Shown: piece by piece, positions 23,935-35,270 of the stretch
Numbering within the stretch: position 1 is the stretch's first letter
Layout of the letters: every line of letters begins with the position of its first letter
Assembly (NCBI RefSeq): GCF_048544455.1
Contig: NC_133536.1
Coordinates: 22,632,152-22,696,151 of the forward strand
DNA: 64,000 nucleotides
From: Silene latifolia
Taxonomy: Eukaryota > Streptophyta > Magnoliopsida > Caryophyllales > Caryophyllaceae
Direction: 5' to 3'
The notes under the pieces: generated by a model
Seen by the model: the letters and a program-made list of their open reading frames with translations, nothing else
The model's database searches: none
Told to the model about the DNA's origin: nothing
Program-made: the position numbers and the translations under genes

Positions 23935-24970
23935 GCCCGAGCTTTCAACTCCTCGTCATCATCAACACCAGATGGGAGGTTCAATCTCGATGAACTTCTT
24001 CCTGTCTGAAGTTGAAGGCAGTTGTAATGCCGCATCAGTAACCACATTGCCAATGGCCAACACTTTGCTATCATTACGCACACCACCAATGCTTAACACT
24101 TCCTTTTTAAGGCACCGAGGATACTTGACCAAGGACCAAGTTTGCCGACCCAAACGGTTCTTGTCAAGCTCACCATGTAATCTTTCAGAAAGCGTCTGCC
24201 GATCCCAGTGCTTAATGAGAGGGAGGCTGTGGCCGATAACTCTTACCACGGAAATCTAAACGTTGAAAGTACGTAATCATTAAGAAGGGGATACAACCGA
24301 GCAGGGTCTGTTTATTTTCACCAATAGCTGCCGCGACCTTCACCAAATTTTCCAGGACATAACTACACCAATCGTACTGCGTAATAGCCTTCACATCTTC
24401 AACGGCTCTCAAAAGCTTGAAGTCAATCCCGCTGTATGAAGTTGGAGTTAGGAATGATGACATGGTGAGTATAACAAACAGCCTGCATAATTGAGGACCT
24501 CCGTTTTTGTATTTTTTTTTAAAGATATCTTGGAAGACAATTCCTAAATTAACCCCTTCGTTAACCCCTTTGATGTTGTATGCTTTCTGCCATTTGTCTT
24601 TCAATTGCTTGTTCTCCGGCGCTTGAGAATCCTTTTGGCGGCCCGTAGGTACTAGATCAACTGTTTTAGGACCAAGTGGTAACATAAAACAGTCATACAC
24701 GTCATGCTTGGTGACCATGAACTCCTTATCTTTAGAGGCTCGAAAAATATACGACTCGTTGCTGAATGCTTTGAGGAAATCTTTAACATGACCCATTGGA
24801 TATGTTTTGAGCTTAAGCTCCAAAATGCCACCAAAACCAATCCTCCGTACCGCGTCTCGCTGGGCATCATTAAGCTTTTCAACCAGCTCAACAAGCTGCT
24901 TCGGTCGGCACTTGACAGACACCTTTGCTTTTTTGGTCTTGGCTGCTTTAGCCTCATCGTGATCTGACAT
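23935..24970 (-). pseudogene. N-terminal domain of the element A Ulp1 gene
   Basis: ATG at 24970; 252 open residues to 24212, continuing in another frame to about 23935 with at least two single-base frame breaks (near 24235 and 23980). After a lysine-rich start the core is KCRPKQLVELVEKLN, RRIGFGGILELKL, a YIFRAS..EF region and DVYDCFMLPLG. I know this arrangement only as the domain that precedes Ulp1 peptidases in plant transposon proteins; its function is unknown. Element B has the same domain (IGFGGLLHLKL, DVHDVFLLPR). The last part, SLPLIKHW then PSGVDDDEELKARAVD, ends at a splice donor. Confidence 0.7.
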
Positions 24971-25236
24971 CTGCTGAAGAAACCAAAATTAATTAACAAT
25001 GTGACATATAGACCTTACATAACACAACAAAAAAAAAAAAAAAACTGTAATTTTAAGCTTTTCAACCTGCTCAACAAGCTGCTTTGGTCGGCACTTGACA
25101 GACACCTTTGCTTTTTTGGTCTTGCCTGCTTTAGCCTCATCATGCTCTGACATCTGTTAAAATTAAAAAAAATTAATTAACAATGTGACAGATAGACCTT
25201 ACATAACACAAAATATAAATTGTAATTTTAAAAGAC
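24871..25236. repeat. 183-bp tandem duplication across the start of the element A Ulp1 gene
   Basis: The first coding bases and upstream flank (about 24871-25053) are repeated at about 25054-25236 with few differences. The outer copy carries its own ATG at 25151-25153 but its frame is cut after about 35 codons by the A-rich junction. Confidence 0.8.
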
Positions 25237-25790
25237 AAAAGTGTAATTTTAGCAGACAAAAGTATAATTCTAACAAAATAAAGTGTAATTTTAGCAGACA
25301 AAAGTGTAATTCTAACAAAATAAAGTGTAATTTTAACAGACAAAAGTGTAATTCTAACAAAACAAAGTGTAATTTTAGCAGACAAAAGTGTAATTCTAAC
25401 AAAATAAAGTGTTATTTTAACAGACAAAAATGTAATTTTAACAAAAAAAAGTGTAATTGTAGCAGCATAAAGTGCAATTGTAGCAGCATAAAGTGTTATT
25501 TTAACAGACAAGTGAAATTCTAACAAAACAAAGTGTTATTTTAGCAGACAAAAGTGTAATTCTAACAAAATATATTTTAACAGAAAAGTGAAATTTTAAG
25601 CAACAAAGGTATAATTTTAACAGATACAAGTGTAATTTTAACGGTTAAAAGTGTAATTTTAACAGATAAAAGTGTAATTTTAATCATCAAAAGTGTAATT
25701 TTGACAAAAATGTGATTTTGAGCGACAAAACTGTAATTTTAACAGAGAAAGAGTAATTGTAAGCAACAAAAGTGTGATTTTTCAAAAAAC
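25210..25790 (+). repeat. Element A minisatellite, upstream of the Ulp1 gene
   Basis: The longest array, about 25 units (AAAGTGTAATTTTAGCAGAC, AAAGTGTAATTCTAACAAAA). It lies upstream of the coding start, probably in a 5' UTR intron as in element B. Confidence 0.9.
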
Positions 25791-26524
25791 TCTGGGTAAT
25801 CTGAATGAATATGAAAATAACAATCAAAAAGTGCTAAAATATCTGGGTAATCTCAATTAACATGAAAGGTTAAAAATCTGAATGCTTGTGCTTCAATAGA
25901 ATAGTACAACATAACACACTGAATGTATGTGCTAAAATACATAAGTAAATGTCCTAAATGTGCTAAAAATAACTGGGTAATCAAAATGAAGTAAGACAAT
26001 ACAGTGATCAAATAGAATAGTACAACAACAATGGCGAATGGCAACTACATAACAATTCCCAATAAATTAAAAAAAACGTCTAATCAAAATAAATGAAGAG
26101 AAAAAATAATAAAACTCTAAAAACCTCAAAAAAAAGTACCTTTTATAACCTACAAAAAGTAAGCTGAATGGACGAAAATGGCAGGTTGCAAGTGAGTGAA
26201 GAAAATGGAGAAAAAACCGATAATAAGGTAACAAAAAGCGATAGAATTGGGAGATTTTGAGAGCAGTTTCTTTCTTAGACGGTTGATATTATTGGGGTTT
26301 AATTTGGGGGAAATATTTTGGGGGAAATTTAATTTTGAATAATTGTGTGAAATGAGAAATGGGGGGAAGGCAGTGGGACGTATATGATGTTTGATTGACA
26401 ACCTGCATGCATGCTCATAACCTATGAGAGGTAGGATGAGAGAGGTAATTGTTTTAGCCATTAGAATAATATTAATAGTTGTTTTTTACTTTTAATCTAA
26501 GCCATTCAAACACATGATCTAAGG
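25791..26524. other. Element A right subterminal region
   Basis: AT-rich; probably the promoter and 5' UTR of the minus-strand Ulp1 gene. No coding signal seen. Confidence 0.45.
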
Positions 26525-26579
26525 GTAGACAATGGAACTTATGGACTCACATGTAAGAGGAGGACTTAGTTGATCTTAA

Positions 26580-26582
<3 letters not shown>
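26525..26582. repeat. Right terminal inverted repeat of element A
   Basis: Reverse complement reads CAACTAAGTCCTCCTCTTAC and GTGAGTCCATAAGTTCC, matching the left end with a few changes. It stops at the (TA)n tract. Confidence 0.55.

Positions 26583-26628
<46 letters not shown>
26583..26628. repeat. (TA)n tract between elements A and B
   Basis: 23 TA units. It is the right flank of element A and the left flank of element B; a similar tract (38693-38738) is the right flank of B. Confidence 0.95.
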
Positions 26629-26631
<3 letters not shown>

Positions 26632-26680
26632 GCGGGATCCGGTGAGGACGGCTAAATATTTGAGGATTGAGGACGGGATG
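26629..26680. repeat. Left terminal inverted repeat of element B
   Basis: About 47 bp aligned to the right end with roughly two thirds identity; best block GGATTGAGGA. Confidence 0.65.
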
Positions 26681-27294
26681 AAATAACACACTTTATTCAA
26701 TACAATACCACTCGCAAAAAATCAAACAACAAAACAAAAAAACGCGCAAAAAATCAAACACAAAAATTAGACGATTCATTTTTCATATTCTACTTCAACT
26801 TTCTCTCTCTAAAAACTGAAAAAAAAAATCGAAGAAAATACTGATAAATTGTTGAATCAATCAAGATTACGAAGGAATACGAATCATTGCTGCATATCAT
26901 CGCATTTTTCTTTGAATTCAGGTACAATTTTTGATCTAAATTTTTCCGATTTCCCATTTTAGGTATATTTTGCAGAAATAATTGATCAATTGGTTTAAGT
27001 AATCAATATATTTGCTCTGAATCTTTGGTCGGATGTTTTTAGAACATAGACATGCATATAATTTGGGTAAAATACGAAAATGTTCATTCTAGGGTTTCAG
27101 AAAATGTTGTGCAATTGTTTTAACATTATCATGCAAAATTTTTCGCATGAACTAATTGATAAAATCGATTATTTTTCATCTACTTTCATATTATTGATCG
27201 TGTTTGTGTGTCTTACTGCTTCGCTAAAATTCTCAAATTCATTTAATTTGCGTTTGTATGTAACATCACATATAATAGATGAAGAACACGAGAA

Positions 27295-27560
27295 AAACGT
27301 ATTATATTATAATCTGATATTGTATAATGTATTGTAAATCTTGTGATATTGTATTGTAAATGATGTGAGATTTTATTAGTTATACTGTGTAATACTATAA
27401 CTAGTTGTGATATTGTATTGTAAATGTTGTGATATTGCAACTAGCTGTGATATTGTATTGCAGTCTGATATTGTATAATGTACTGGATGAAATATAAAAC
27501 TAGTTGTGAAATTGTAATGGATATGTTGTGATATTGTATTCGATATATTGTGATATTGTA
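27295..27560 (+). repeat. Element B minisatellite in the 5' UTR intron of the Ulp1 gene
   Basis: Units such as GTGATATTGTATTGTAAATGTT. It lies in an intron from a donor at 26922 (TTCAG/GTACAATT) to an acceptor just before the ATG (ATACAG/TCATG at about 27661). Confidence 0.85.
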
Positions 27561-27665
27561 TTTGTAGACATGCAAAAAAATTCATGTTGTATTGAATTTT
27601 TTGTGTTATGCAAAAAATGTTTTGTACTGACGTAAATTGTCTCAGTTTTTTGAAGAAATACAGTC

Positions 27666-28860
27666 ATGAACACGCTGGCACTCACAGAAACTCCAACAGA
27701 AAAACCTTGCAAAAAGAGAAAAGCTATGAACGATACTAAGTCCCAAAAAAACTCCACAAAAAAAAACAAACCAACAAAGGGAGCTCCAAATGTGGTGACA
27801 GGAGATGCCTCTGATCATAACAAAATGATTGTGCAAAAAGAAAATGAGGATGGTTTAGAAATTATGGACGTGATTGAGCAAAATAGAAAAGGAACTGGTC
27901 GACATGAAAGTGAGCACAAATTTGTAACAAAATGTAGGCCAAACAAGCTGTTTGAGCTTATTTGTGAGCTTAATGATGAGCAAAAGAAGGCAGTGGAAGA
28001 AATTGGTTTTGGAGGCTTGTTGCATTTAAAACTTATTAAGGAGATTCCTAGAGGGATTGTGGAATTGCTTATAAAAGCTTTCAAGCCTACCAGCTACATG
28101 TTTAGGGCGAAAAAAATCGAGTTTTTGTTAAGCAAAGCTGATGTGCATGATGTATTCCTGCTTCCTAGGGTTGGTGCTAGGGTGCGAAAAACTATGACCG
28201 TCATTGCAAAGTGACTGCTGATGACGAATTGAAAGTTGAATGGCGAAGAAAATTTGGATTAGAGAGTAAGGCAGACCCTATTAAGTTGAACATTGTGCAT
28301 GATAGATTAATAAGCTGCAATGAGTCGGGTGATGATTTCAAGAAGTTGTTTGTTTTATATAGCATGTCTATTTTCTTGGCACCTACAACAAATTACACAC
28401 TGGATTTCAAACCGCTTAGGGTCTGTTGAAGATGTGCCAAACATAAAAAATAGTGACTGGAGTTTGTATGTTTTTGAGCGATTGGTAGAGGTCATTGGTA
28501 ATTTTAAGGAGGGGACCAAAAAGACAAGTACTATTACTGGATGCATACTTGTATTAATGATATGCTATTTCCATAGGGTGAATTTTAAAGGAGATGTGTT
28601 AGCCCATAGCCTACCACTTATTCGACACTTTGGATCATAAGGAGTTGACAAAAAGAGCTAAAAGTGAGTTGGCGACAGGTGCATTGGGGAATGCTGTCCC
28701 TTCTCAAATTGTTTACCCTATCTGTGAGCAGCCAGTTATCAAGAAGATCGGCGACCTCAAACTCAACCTCGACTGAAAACCGAAATACCAAAGGGATACA
28801 TGTTGATCAAATTGCCTCCTGGGATACAAAGTGACGAAGAAATAAGAGGAAGAGCATTAG
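27666..28860 (+). pseudogene. N-terminal domain of the element B Ulp1 gene
   Basis: ATG at 27666 just after a splice acceptor. The first 80 residues are Lys-rich with a likely nuclear signal (KPCKKRK). Then KCRPNKLFELICELN, EIGFGGLLHLKL and DVHDVFLLPR, the same core as in element A. Frame breaks fall near 28200 and near 28420 (after DFKPLR). SLPLIRHF and IKLPPGIQSDEEIRGRALD follow, ending at a donor near 28860. Confidence 0.7.
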
Positions 28861-29286
28861 ATGTAAGACAAACTTTATAACTGTGTTACCTTTTGAGATA
28901 ATTTTCTGATATTCTTAAACCTTATTAGTATTACTAGTATTACAATATTAATTGATAGATGTGACATTGATATTGTATTATGATTTTTAAAAATGCTAGG
29001 AAATTCATGAAATTTTTTTGAGAATGACGAGGGATTCAAAGATTGTTTTACAAAAGATACACTGATAATATGAAAGAGTTCAACTCAAAGATAGCTGGAC
29101 TGTTGGAAATGATACAAAATCGATGAACTGGGTAGTGATAAAACCGAAGCAAATGAATGTCCTCCCAAGGAAGATACTGTAGAAGAGACTGGTGACAAAA
29201 CTGTTGATGGCAATGATGATAAGGTAGAAGAAAATACAATCAAAAAAGATCAATTTGGCAGCCAAATTCATCAAACACTACCTTTT

Positions 29287-29742
29287 ATGAAAGATCCATT
29301 CTACCATAGCTTTATCGACGGTTTGGTAATGAGGGCAAAAGAAATGTATGATTATTCACAAGGGATGCCATCATTCGACGTATGGACCGATATGTTGAAA
29401 GCTCGGTATAAAGAATTGGACAAGTCCTACGGTGGTTGTACTGATAAAGACCTCCAAACGGATTCTCAAGTGATCATTGATGACATGATTTATGGGGATA
29501 TGAAACAGTGCCCTAATTTGGATGAGATATTAGCTGATGTGAATGAACAAACTGAAGAAATTAGTGAGGAAGTCGTATATTCCCGGAGAAAGAGCTCGCA
29601 CAGGCAAGTGACAAAAATGAAAAAAGCAAAACAACAAATGTTCAAAAAGGAGGAACCACTGAGTCAAGGAGTTTACTTAGTGACTATTTGCTCCACTCAA
29701 ATACTATACCGTAAATGTGCATTGTTGGTATCTCGAACTTAG
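29287..29742 (+). CDS. Middle exon of the element B Ulp1 gene
   Basis: An open piece of 151 residues preceded in frame by an acidic stretch from about 29130. Hydrophilic, rich in Asp, Glu and Lys. No enzymatic motif. By position it corresponds to the acidic middle of the element A gene but is shorter and hardly similar in sequence. Confidence 0.5.
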   Translation: MKDPFYHSFIDGLVMRAKEMYDYSQGMPSFDVWTDMLKARYKELDKSYGGCTDKDLQTDSQVIIDDMIYGDMKQCPNLDEILADVNEQTEEISEEVVYSRRKSSHRQVTKMKKAKQQMFKKEEPLSQGVYLVTICSTQILYRKCALLVSRT

Positions 29743-29744
29743 GT

Positions 29745-31950
29745 TGTACCGAACAATGTGGACAACCGATAAGCAAATGAGACTACCGTCGAAATTCTTG
29801 CTGGGAAATAGACAGTTGTTTGAATCAGTTTTGAAGAAACGGAAAGAGGTCATGGATTATTGTTTCATTCATGATCATACAATTGAGAAATCGTAAGTCC
29901 ATTTTCAAACATTTTAAAATTTAAAAGGCTTACTGCTATATTAAGCATATTAGTAAATTGATCTTTAATTTGGTTGATAATGTATGACAGAGAAACACTT
30001 GCAACATATGGGACTTACCATGTAATTTCAAGATCCGATATAGAATCATTATTGCCTGATGTGAAGATTGAGTCGTCTGTGATTGAATCGTGGTCAATTT
30101 TGATGAATGAGTTGTCAATAAAGGAAGAAGAAGCACCAAGATACCAAAAAGGATTTTCTTTGGGCTTGCACATGCCGTAAGTTCTAATTCTTAAAAGGGT
30201 GATATTTTATTGAAAACTGTGTATTATTGGGTGAAAAATTTAATTCACAACTGCAAAAGAAATTTAAACCATGACTGATGAAGATTGTTTCAAGAATATG
30301 TGATATTGTAATGCAATGTTTGTGATATTGTAATTTAAGACAATTTTTTCTTCAATGAAATATTTGTGATATTGTGATATTGTAATGCAATATTTGTGAT
30401 ATTGTAATGCAATATTTGTGATATTGTAATTTAAATCACAAACATTTAATTCAGATCGCAAAAGAAATTTAAACCATAACTGATAAAAATTGTTTCAAGA
30501 ATATGTGATATTGTAATTCAATATTTGTGATATTGTAATGCAATATTTGTGATATTGTAATTTAAGTGAATTTGTTCTTCAGTGAAATATTTGTGATATT
30601 GTGATATTGTAATGCAATATTTGTGATATTGTAATGCAATATTTGTGATATTGTAATTTAAAGCACAAACATTTAATTCAGGGCTGCAAAAGAAATTTAA
30701 ACCATAACTGATAAAAATTGATTCAAGAATATGTGATATTGTAATTCAATATTTGTGATATTGTAATGCAATATTTGTGATATTGTAATTTAAGACAATT
30801 TTTTCTTCAGTGAAATATTTGTGATATTGTGATATTGTAATGCAATATTTGTGATATTGTAATGCAATATTTGTGATATTGTAATTTAAATCCGTTAGTA
30901 TGATATTGTATTGAAGAGTTTGTGTTATTGTACTGTATGACAGTTGTTATTGTAATATTGATTAATATTGAAAGGAACCTATTGTGTGATTGCAATGTTA
31001 CAGACACCTCTAGAACAAATCTTAATGCTAAATGGAGAAGAATTTGAGAAGACAAAAGCACTTACTGAAGAAATAATAGCTGGAGCATGGGATATATGGC
31101 AAAATGTTTGCAGGCAGCCACTAAACTTAAATTCAGATCTGGTAAGACACTAGCATTGTCAAAATTGTTTGTGTTATGCCATTTATTTACTGATTAAACT
31201 GATAAGAATTTTTCATGCAAACTTTATTAGGTGTTCCTCCCTTTGCTGATAAGCGAACATTATTTCTGCATATGCATCAACTTTCAAAACGAGACAGTGG
31301 ACTACTTAGACAATAGGCTCTATGACAACTTCGAAGATTCGAGTTTTTTTACCTTTTGAGTTGGTCAAGTCTTAAACTCAAACTTTATTGCAAAACTACA
31401 ATTGATGTGTTTTATTAAATTGGAGGAATTTTCTTTACATTAATGAGATTCTTAATTGTTATCAAAATCTGTATAGGCAAAGACATTTGGAAGTTACATG
31501 TGCGAAAAAGGTTTAAAGCAAGGAGAAAAAGTGCAAATGTTTCCCTTAGTTAATAAGAAATTCAAGTGGCAATCAAAGGATTTTAACTTAGACTGTGGGG
31601 TATTTATGATGCTGCACATGATGTTTTACAATGGGGAAATATTTGATTGTGAGTTGAATGATGTAATGAAGAGGAAATTATATCGAAATGAGATAGCAAA
31701 GCAGATTGGTTTTCAAAGTGATTATAACCATACGAGGTCGGAAACAATGGATACTGTAACAAACTTCAACACATTAAAGGAATCGTTGGAACCAATCCTG
31801 TTGGAAAAAAGGAGGCTGAAAAGAGAAGAGGAAGAAAAAGAAAAAGCGATACCAAGAAAGTTTGTACACCAAAGTCAAAAATCAAAGGTTACTTACTTTT
31901 ACTTAAGCGCTCATTTTTTTCTTAAACAACATAATTTTATTTGGTACTAA
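29745..31950 (+). pseudogene. Linker and Ulp1 module 1 of element B (catalytic residues present)
   Basis: Linker with NRQLFESVLKKRKEVMDYC and HDHTIE at 29800-29890. The peptidase follows in pieces near 29990-30178, 31010-31143, 31231-31350 and 31480-31740. His in SEHYFCICINF, Asp in VDYLDN, Gln in FKWQSK and Cys in NLDCGVFMMLHM: a full Ulp1 set by eye. The gap between the first two pieces (30180-31010) is the large minisatellite intron. It is the only one of the four Ulp1 modules in the window with its cysteine. Confidence 0.75.
30258..30960 (+). repeat. Element B minisatellite with higher-order structure
   Basis: Units TTTGTGATATTGTAATGCAA repeat within larger blocks that start AATTTAAACCATAACTGAT at 30261, 30466 and 30694, giving higher-order periods of about 205 and 228 bp. 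It lies in the intron that splits Ulp1 module 1. Confidence 0.9.
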
Positions 31951-31983
31951 AACAGTAGCATCACCCGAATCTGTTCTTTAGGG

Positions 31984-33344
31984 TTGAAAATACCAGATGA
32001 CAATGATTGCAATACTAGTGTCTTGGGTAGCCGTAGAAAAGGAAATTCAGATGGTCTTGGGTGCACATACAACAATCGTGGCAAAGCTGGTGATATTTTG
32101 GTTGTATCCAAATTTATGAGGAACAATCAAGCACTTTTAGCAAGCTTGTTGAAAGTAAGAAAAGAAGTACTTGACTACTTTGCTTATTGACGACCGCACA
32201 TTCTCTATAGAGTAAGATTGAAAACTATTATGATATCCTCAACTATTTTAACTGATGTCCATCATTTATTTAGTAGCATATGGAAAGAATATTTCAACTA
32301 ATGCTCATCCACTACAATTGCTTGTAGTGAATGTGTTGTCTTGTCTACTACGAAGAAGCAAAACTCCTCAGAGAAGATATACTATCAATACAACAGACCG
32401 TGAATGTCACGAGCAAAATGATTGAATGTTGGGCACACCTACTTGAATGACATTGAGTACAAGGACCACAAAGACAACAACTTTATCGTTTTTTGACTTC
32501 GTCACATGGTATGCAATATTATTTACAAGTAGTTTAGATATTTGATTTTAAAATATTGTAAATTTAATATTATTACAATGAATATGTGTTGTTATTGATT
32601 AACAACTATTTTGCAAACAGGATGTTGTTCACGCATTATATCAACAAGGAGGTGATGAAAGTCAGGATGAAACTCATAAAATGAGGATTTTTGAAGCTTG
32701 GGATACTTTTATTACCGCAAACAACGGTACATGCAACTTGACAAATTTGAGATTGTTTTCGTGCCAATGCTATTTGAAGACCATTACTTTTGTGTTTGTA
32801 TAAACTTTAACAAAGAAAAGGTTGAAGTCCTAGACAATACATCCTATGATAAATGGGAAGATACAAGTGTTTACAAACCGGCGTATGTTGTGGTAAGTTG
32901 AATGCTTTAGTTGATAATGGAAATCTGAGAAATTGTTGGATAATATATGTGGGTTTAATCCGATGGTTGTCTTGAAATGTGTCAGGCTGCATGCATGAGT
33001 GACTATCTGGAAGCAAAGAAAAGGCCGAAAGTCAAGAAATAATAGGATTTAACATTGTTAACGTAAGCTTCAAATGGCAAAAACCGGAACTAAAGAACAA
33101 TGAATCCGGCACTTTTCTAATGCTGCACATGATAAGGTATGAGGGAGAAGTATTTGAAGCAGATCTTGATGGAAAGGTTGGCCGCAGATACTATTGGGCA
33201 CAAATGGCAGCAGCATTACTCTTGGCTGACATAAATGGAATTAGGGATCAACTCATTCAAAGAGTAGCGAGTTCACAAAGAATAAAGGAAGAAGTCCGCC
33301 TGAATCAAACGAAAAGAGATGCATCAATGAACAAAAAACCGTAA
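31984..33344 (+). pseudogene. Linker and Ulp1 module 2 of element B (Cys replaced by Ser)
   Basis: Linker at 32030-32190 (GLGCTYNN, NNQALLASLL, VLDYF). Peptidase pieces near 32345-32450, 32622-32892 and 33000-33344. His in EDHYFCVCINF, Asp in VEVLDN, Gln in FKWQKP. The nucleophile position reads NNESGTFLMLHM, so Ser (codon TCC) replaces Cys, as in element A. The C-terminal helices (AAALLLADINGIRDQL) are intact. Confidence 0.72.
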
Positions 33345-33542
33345 AAGGAGGCAAGGTCAAGATGTGCAAAAGCCGTGAATACTTTGAAATGCCTGTTCTT
33401 CGTAGTTCGCCTAAAAGGTAAATTAAAGAAAATTTAAAAATGGCTAATCGGATATAATAATGTCATTACTTTGTAAAGATATTCGTTCTTTGTTTTATTT
33501 GAATATGGAGATATTTTAATCAGTGCACATATTTGGGATTGC

Positions 33543-33662
33543 AGTGGTACTGTCAATGGGCAAAACACAAGTGGTGGTCAGAGGATCAAAACAGTTGCAC
33601 AATATTCAAGAACAAGAGGTCGAGGTAGAGGTCGAGGACGAGGCACCAATGTAGGAAAATAG
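33543..33662 (+). CDS. RG-repeat C-terminal exon of the element B Ulp1 gene
   Basis: After an acceptor (TTGCAG, about 33537-33542), the frame reads to a stop at 33660-33662 and includes RTRGRGRGRGRGTN, an arginine-glycine tail of the kind that binds nucleic acids. No such tail is seen in element A. Confidence 0.5.
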   Translation, partial: SGTVNGQNTSGGQRIKTVAQYSRTRGRGRGRGRGTNVGK

Positions 33663-33844
33663 AAAGTGTGTAATCTGACTTAGGAATGAATGCATTGACA
33701 GATTGATTTGTAATAGGTAGACAAAAATGGTACAATCTAGATCGTTTGATAAGGTTTTGTAATGAAGATATATCAAATTAGTGTTAATGTGCTATTTTAA
33801 AAGGGTTCATGCAGCTATTTGTTGAGCAATCAAGTTATCTTACA

Positions 33845-34860
33845 GGTGTGATATTGGAATGAATGCATTGTGAGATTGTATTTTGTAATTCTTGGTATTT
33901 AAACTTTAAATCGAACAAAGGTGAAATTGGTACTTTTACAAAGATTCAAAATGACCGAGAAATAGTCACCCTTGACTGAGAAATCTCTTTTTAGAAACCG
34001 TGATATTATGTAGAAGAACAGCTGATATTGTATTGAATAAGTTGAAATTTTGTATAACATGATGCGTCTAATTATGTGGTATTGTATTGAATACCTTTTC
34101 TCAGAAACCTCCTTATTAGAAACCGTGATATTGTAATGAAAACAGCTGATATTGTATTGAATAAGTTGAAATATTGTATCACATGACACGTCTAATTATG
34201 TGGTATTGTATTGAATACGTTGTGATATTGTAAAGAATACTGTATGATATTAAGAAAAGTATGATATTGTATTCCCTAACTTGTGATATTGTATGGACGT
34301 AAAATGTCAGGATAATAATTATTCACACTTGTGATATTTATTTTAGACATGTATGATATTGTATTCGATATCATGTGATATTGTACAAATCTATGAGGAT
34401 AATAATTATTCCCCAAAAAGTAAAATTTTGAATTGAATATTGTGCGGTATTGTATTGAACAGATCATGATATTGTAAAGAATAATGAAATTATTGTCAGA
34501 CGTGTTGTGTTTATTTGATCCAAGTGTGATATTGTATTCGGTATATTGTGATATCACATTATACTCAAATGCAATATCATAGTTCTAACTATGAAATATC
34601 ACAATATGTCCACCACAATCATTTTAATCAGTAAGTTCGAACATGGACATTGAAACATCGACTTCGATAATACATTTTGGAATCTTTATTTAAGAAATAC
34701 CACACACCCGACAATGCAATATCACGACATGTACGGTAAAATATCGGATATCCGATAATCTTGTTTCAAAGCACTATGGAAGAAAATAGCACCTGTCTTA
34801 CTATGAAATATCAGATGTCTAACAATGAAATATCACACTTATATCACTAAGTAAATCCTA
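33845..34860. repeat. Element B minisatellite between convergent genes, orientation switch
   Basis: Degenerate GTGATATTGTATTGAAT units in plus orientation to about 34550, then in minus orientation (CAATATCA, GAAATATCACA) to about 34860. The switch lies at TGTGATATCACA (about 34548-34559), a palindrome. The array sits in the gap between the Ulp1 and FAR1 genes. Confidence 0.8.
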
Positions 34861-35270
34861 ACGTATGGAGTGTAATTGCTATAATAGTAATGAAACTATG
34901 ACATGTATATCCTATATATATTGAGCTTCTTCAACAAAAAATCCTCCAACTATATATATTGAGCTTCATCAACAAAGAATCCTCCAACCAAGAGACGACG
35001 ACACAAAAATGTTTTGGATGGCCTTGATGAACATGAATCAAGATATACAAGTCAATCATCATCCGAACTCCCCGAAAAATGCAAAATAGAACAAGTAGTT
35101 GTCAAGAAAATGAACAAGCACGATTGATACGATTTTTGGAAATAAGATCATAAACAGGACGGAGTAGTCGTCGGCGCTCAATATCAAAAGTATACAATTC
35201 CAAAAATAAAACTCATAAACAGAAATCGTATGGCATCTTACTGACAGAATTAATGTAAATAGAATATATT

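Larger units (their letters stand above)
18201..24970 (-). pseudogene. Tandem-Ulp1 (C48 peptidase) gene of element A
   Basis: A long multi-exon minus-strand gene. In order: N-terminal domain (24970-23940), acidic, low-complexity middle (23469-21700), a cysteine-containing linker (about 21420-21264), Ulp1 module 1 (about 21190-19760), a second linker (about 19620-19420), Ulp1 module 2 (about 19400-18201). Ulp1 peptidases cut SUMO-like conjugates; no target is known for transposon copies. Catalytic Cys is Arg in module 1 and Ser in module 2. Frame breaks are visible near 24235 and 23980, so this copy is likely dead. Introns near 23.7, 21.8, 20.7 and 19.0 kb hold the minisatellite. Converges on the FAR1 gene. 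Confidence 0.75.
27666..33662 (+). pseudogene. Tandem-Ulp1 (C48 peptidase) gene of element B
   Basis: Multi-exon plus-strand gene with the plan of the element A gene: lysine-rich N terminus and conserved N-terminal domain (27666-28860), acidic/hydrophilic middle (29130-29740), linker (29745-29895), Ulp1 module 1 (about 29990-31740), linker (31990-32190), Ulp1 module 2 (about 32340-33344), then an RGRGRGRGRG tail in a last exon (33543-33662). Frame breaks are visible near 28200 and 28420 and stops in several places, so it is probably not functional, though module 1 keeps His, Asp, Gln and Cys. It would have acted as a SUMO-type protease; the target is unknown. It converges on the FAR1 gene. 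Confidence 0.75.

Noticed and set aside
30258-30960. Resemblance to a CRISPR-like array of short regularly spaced repeats
   Set aside because: Spacers are themselves repeats, the setting is a plant transposon intron, and there are no cas genes.
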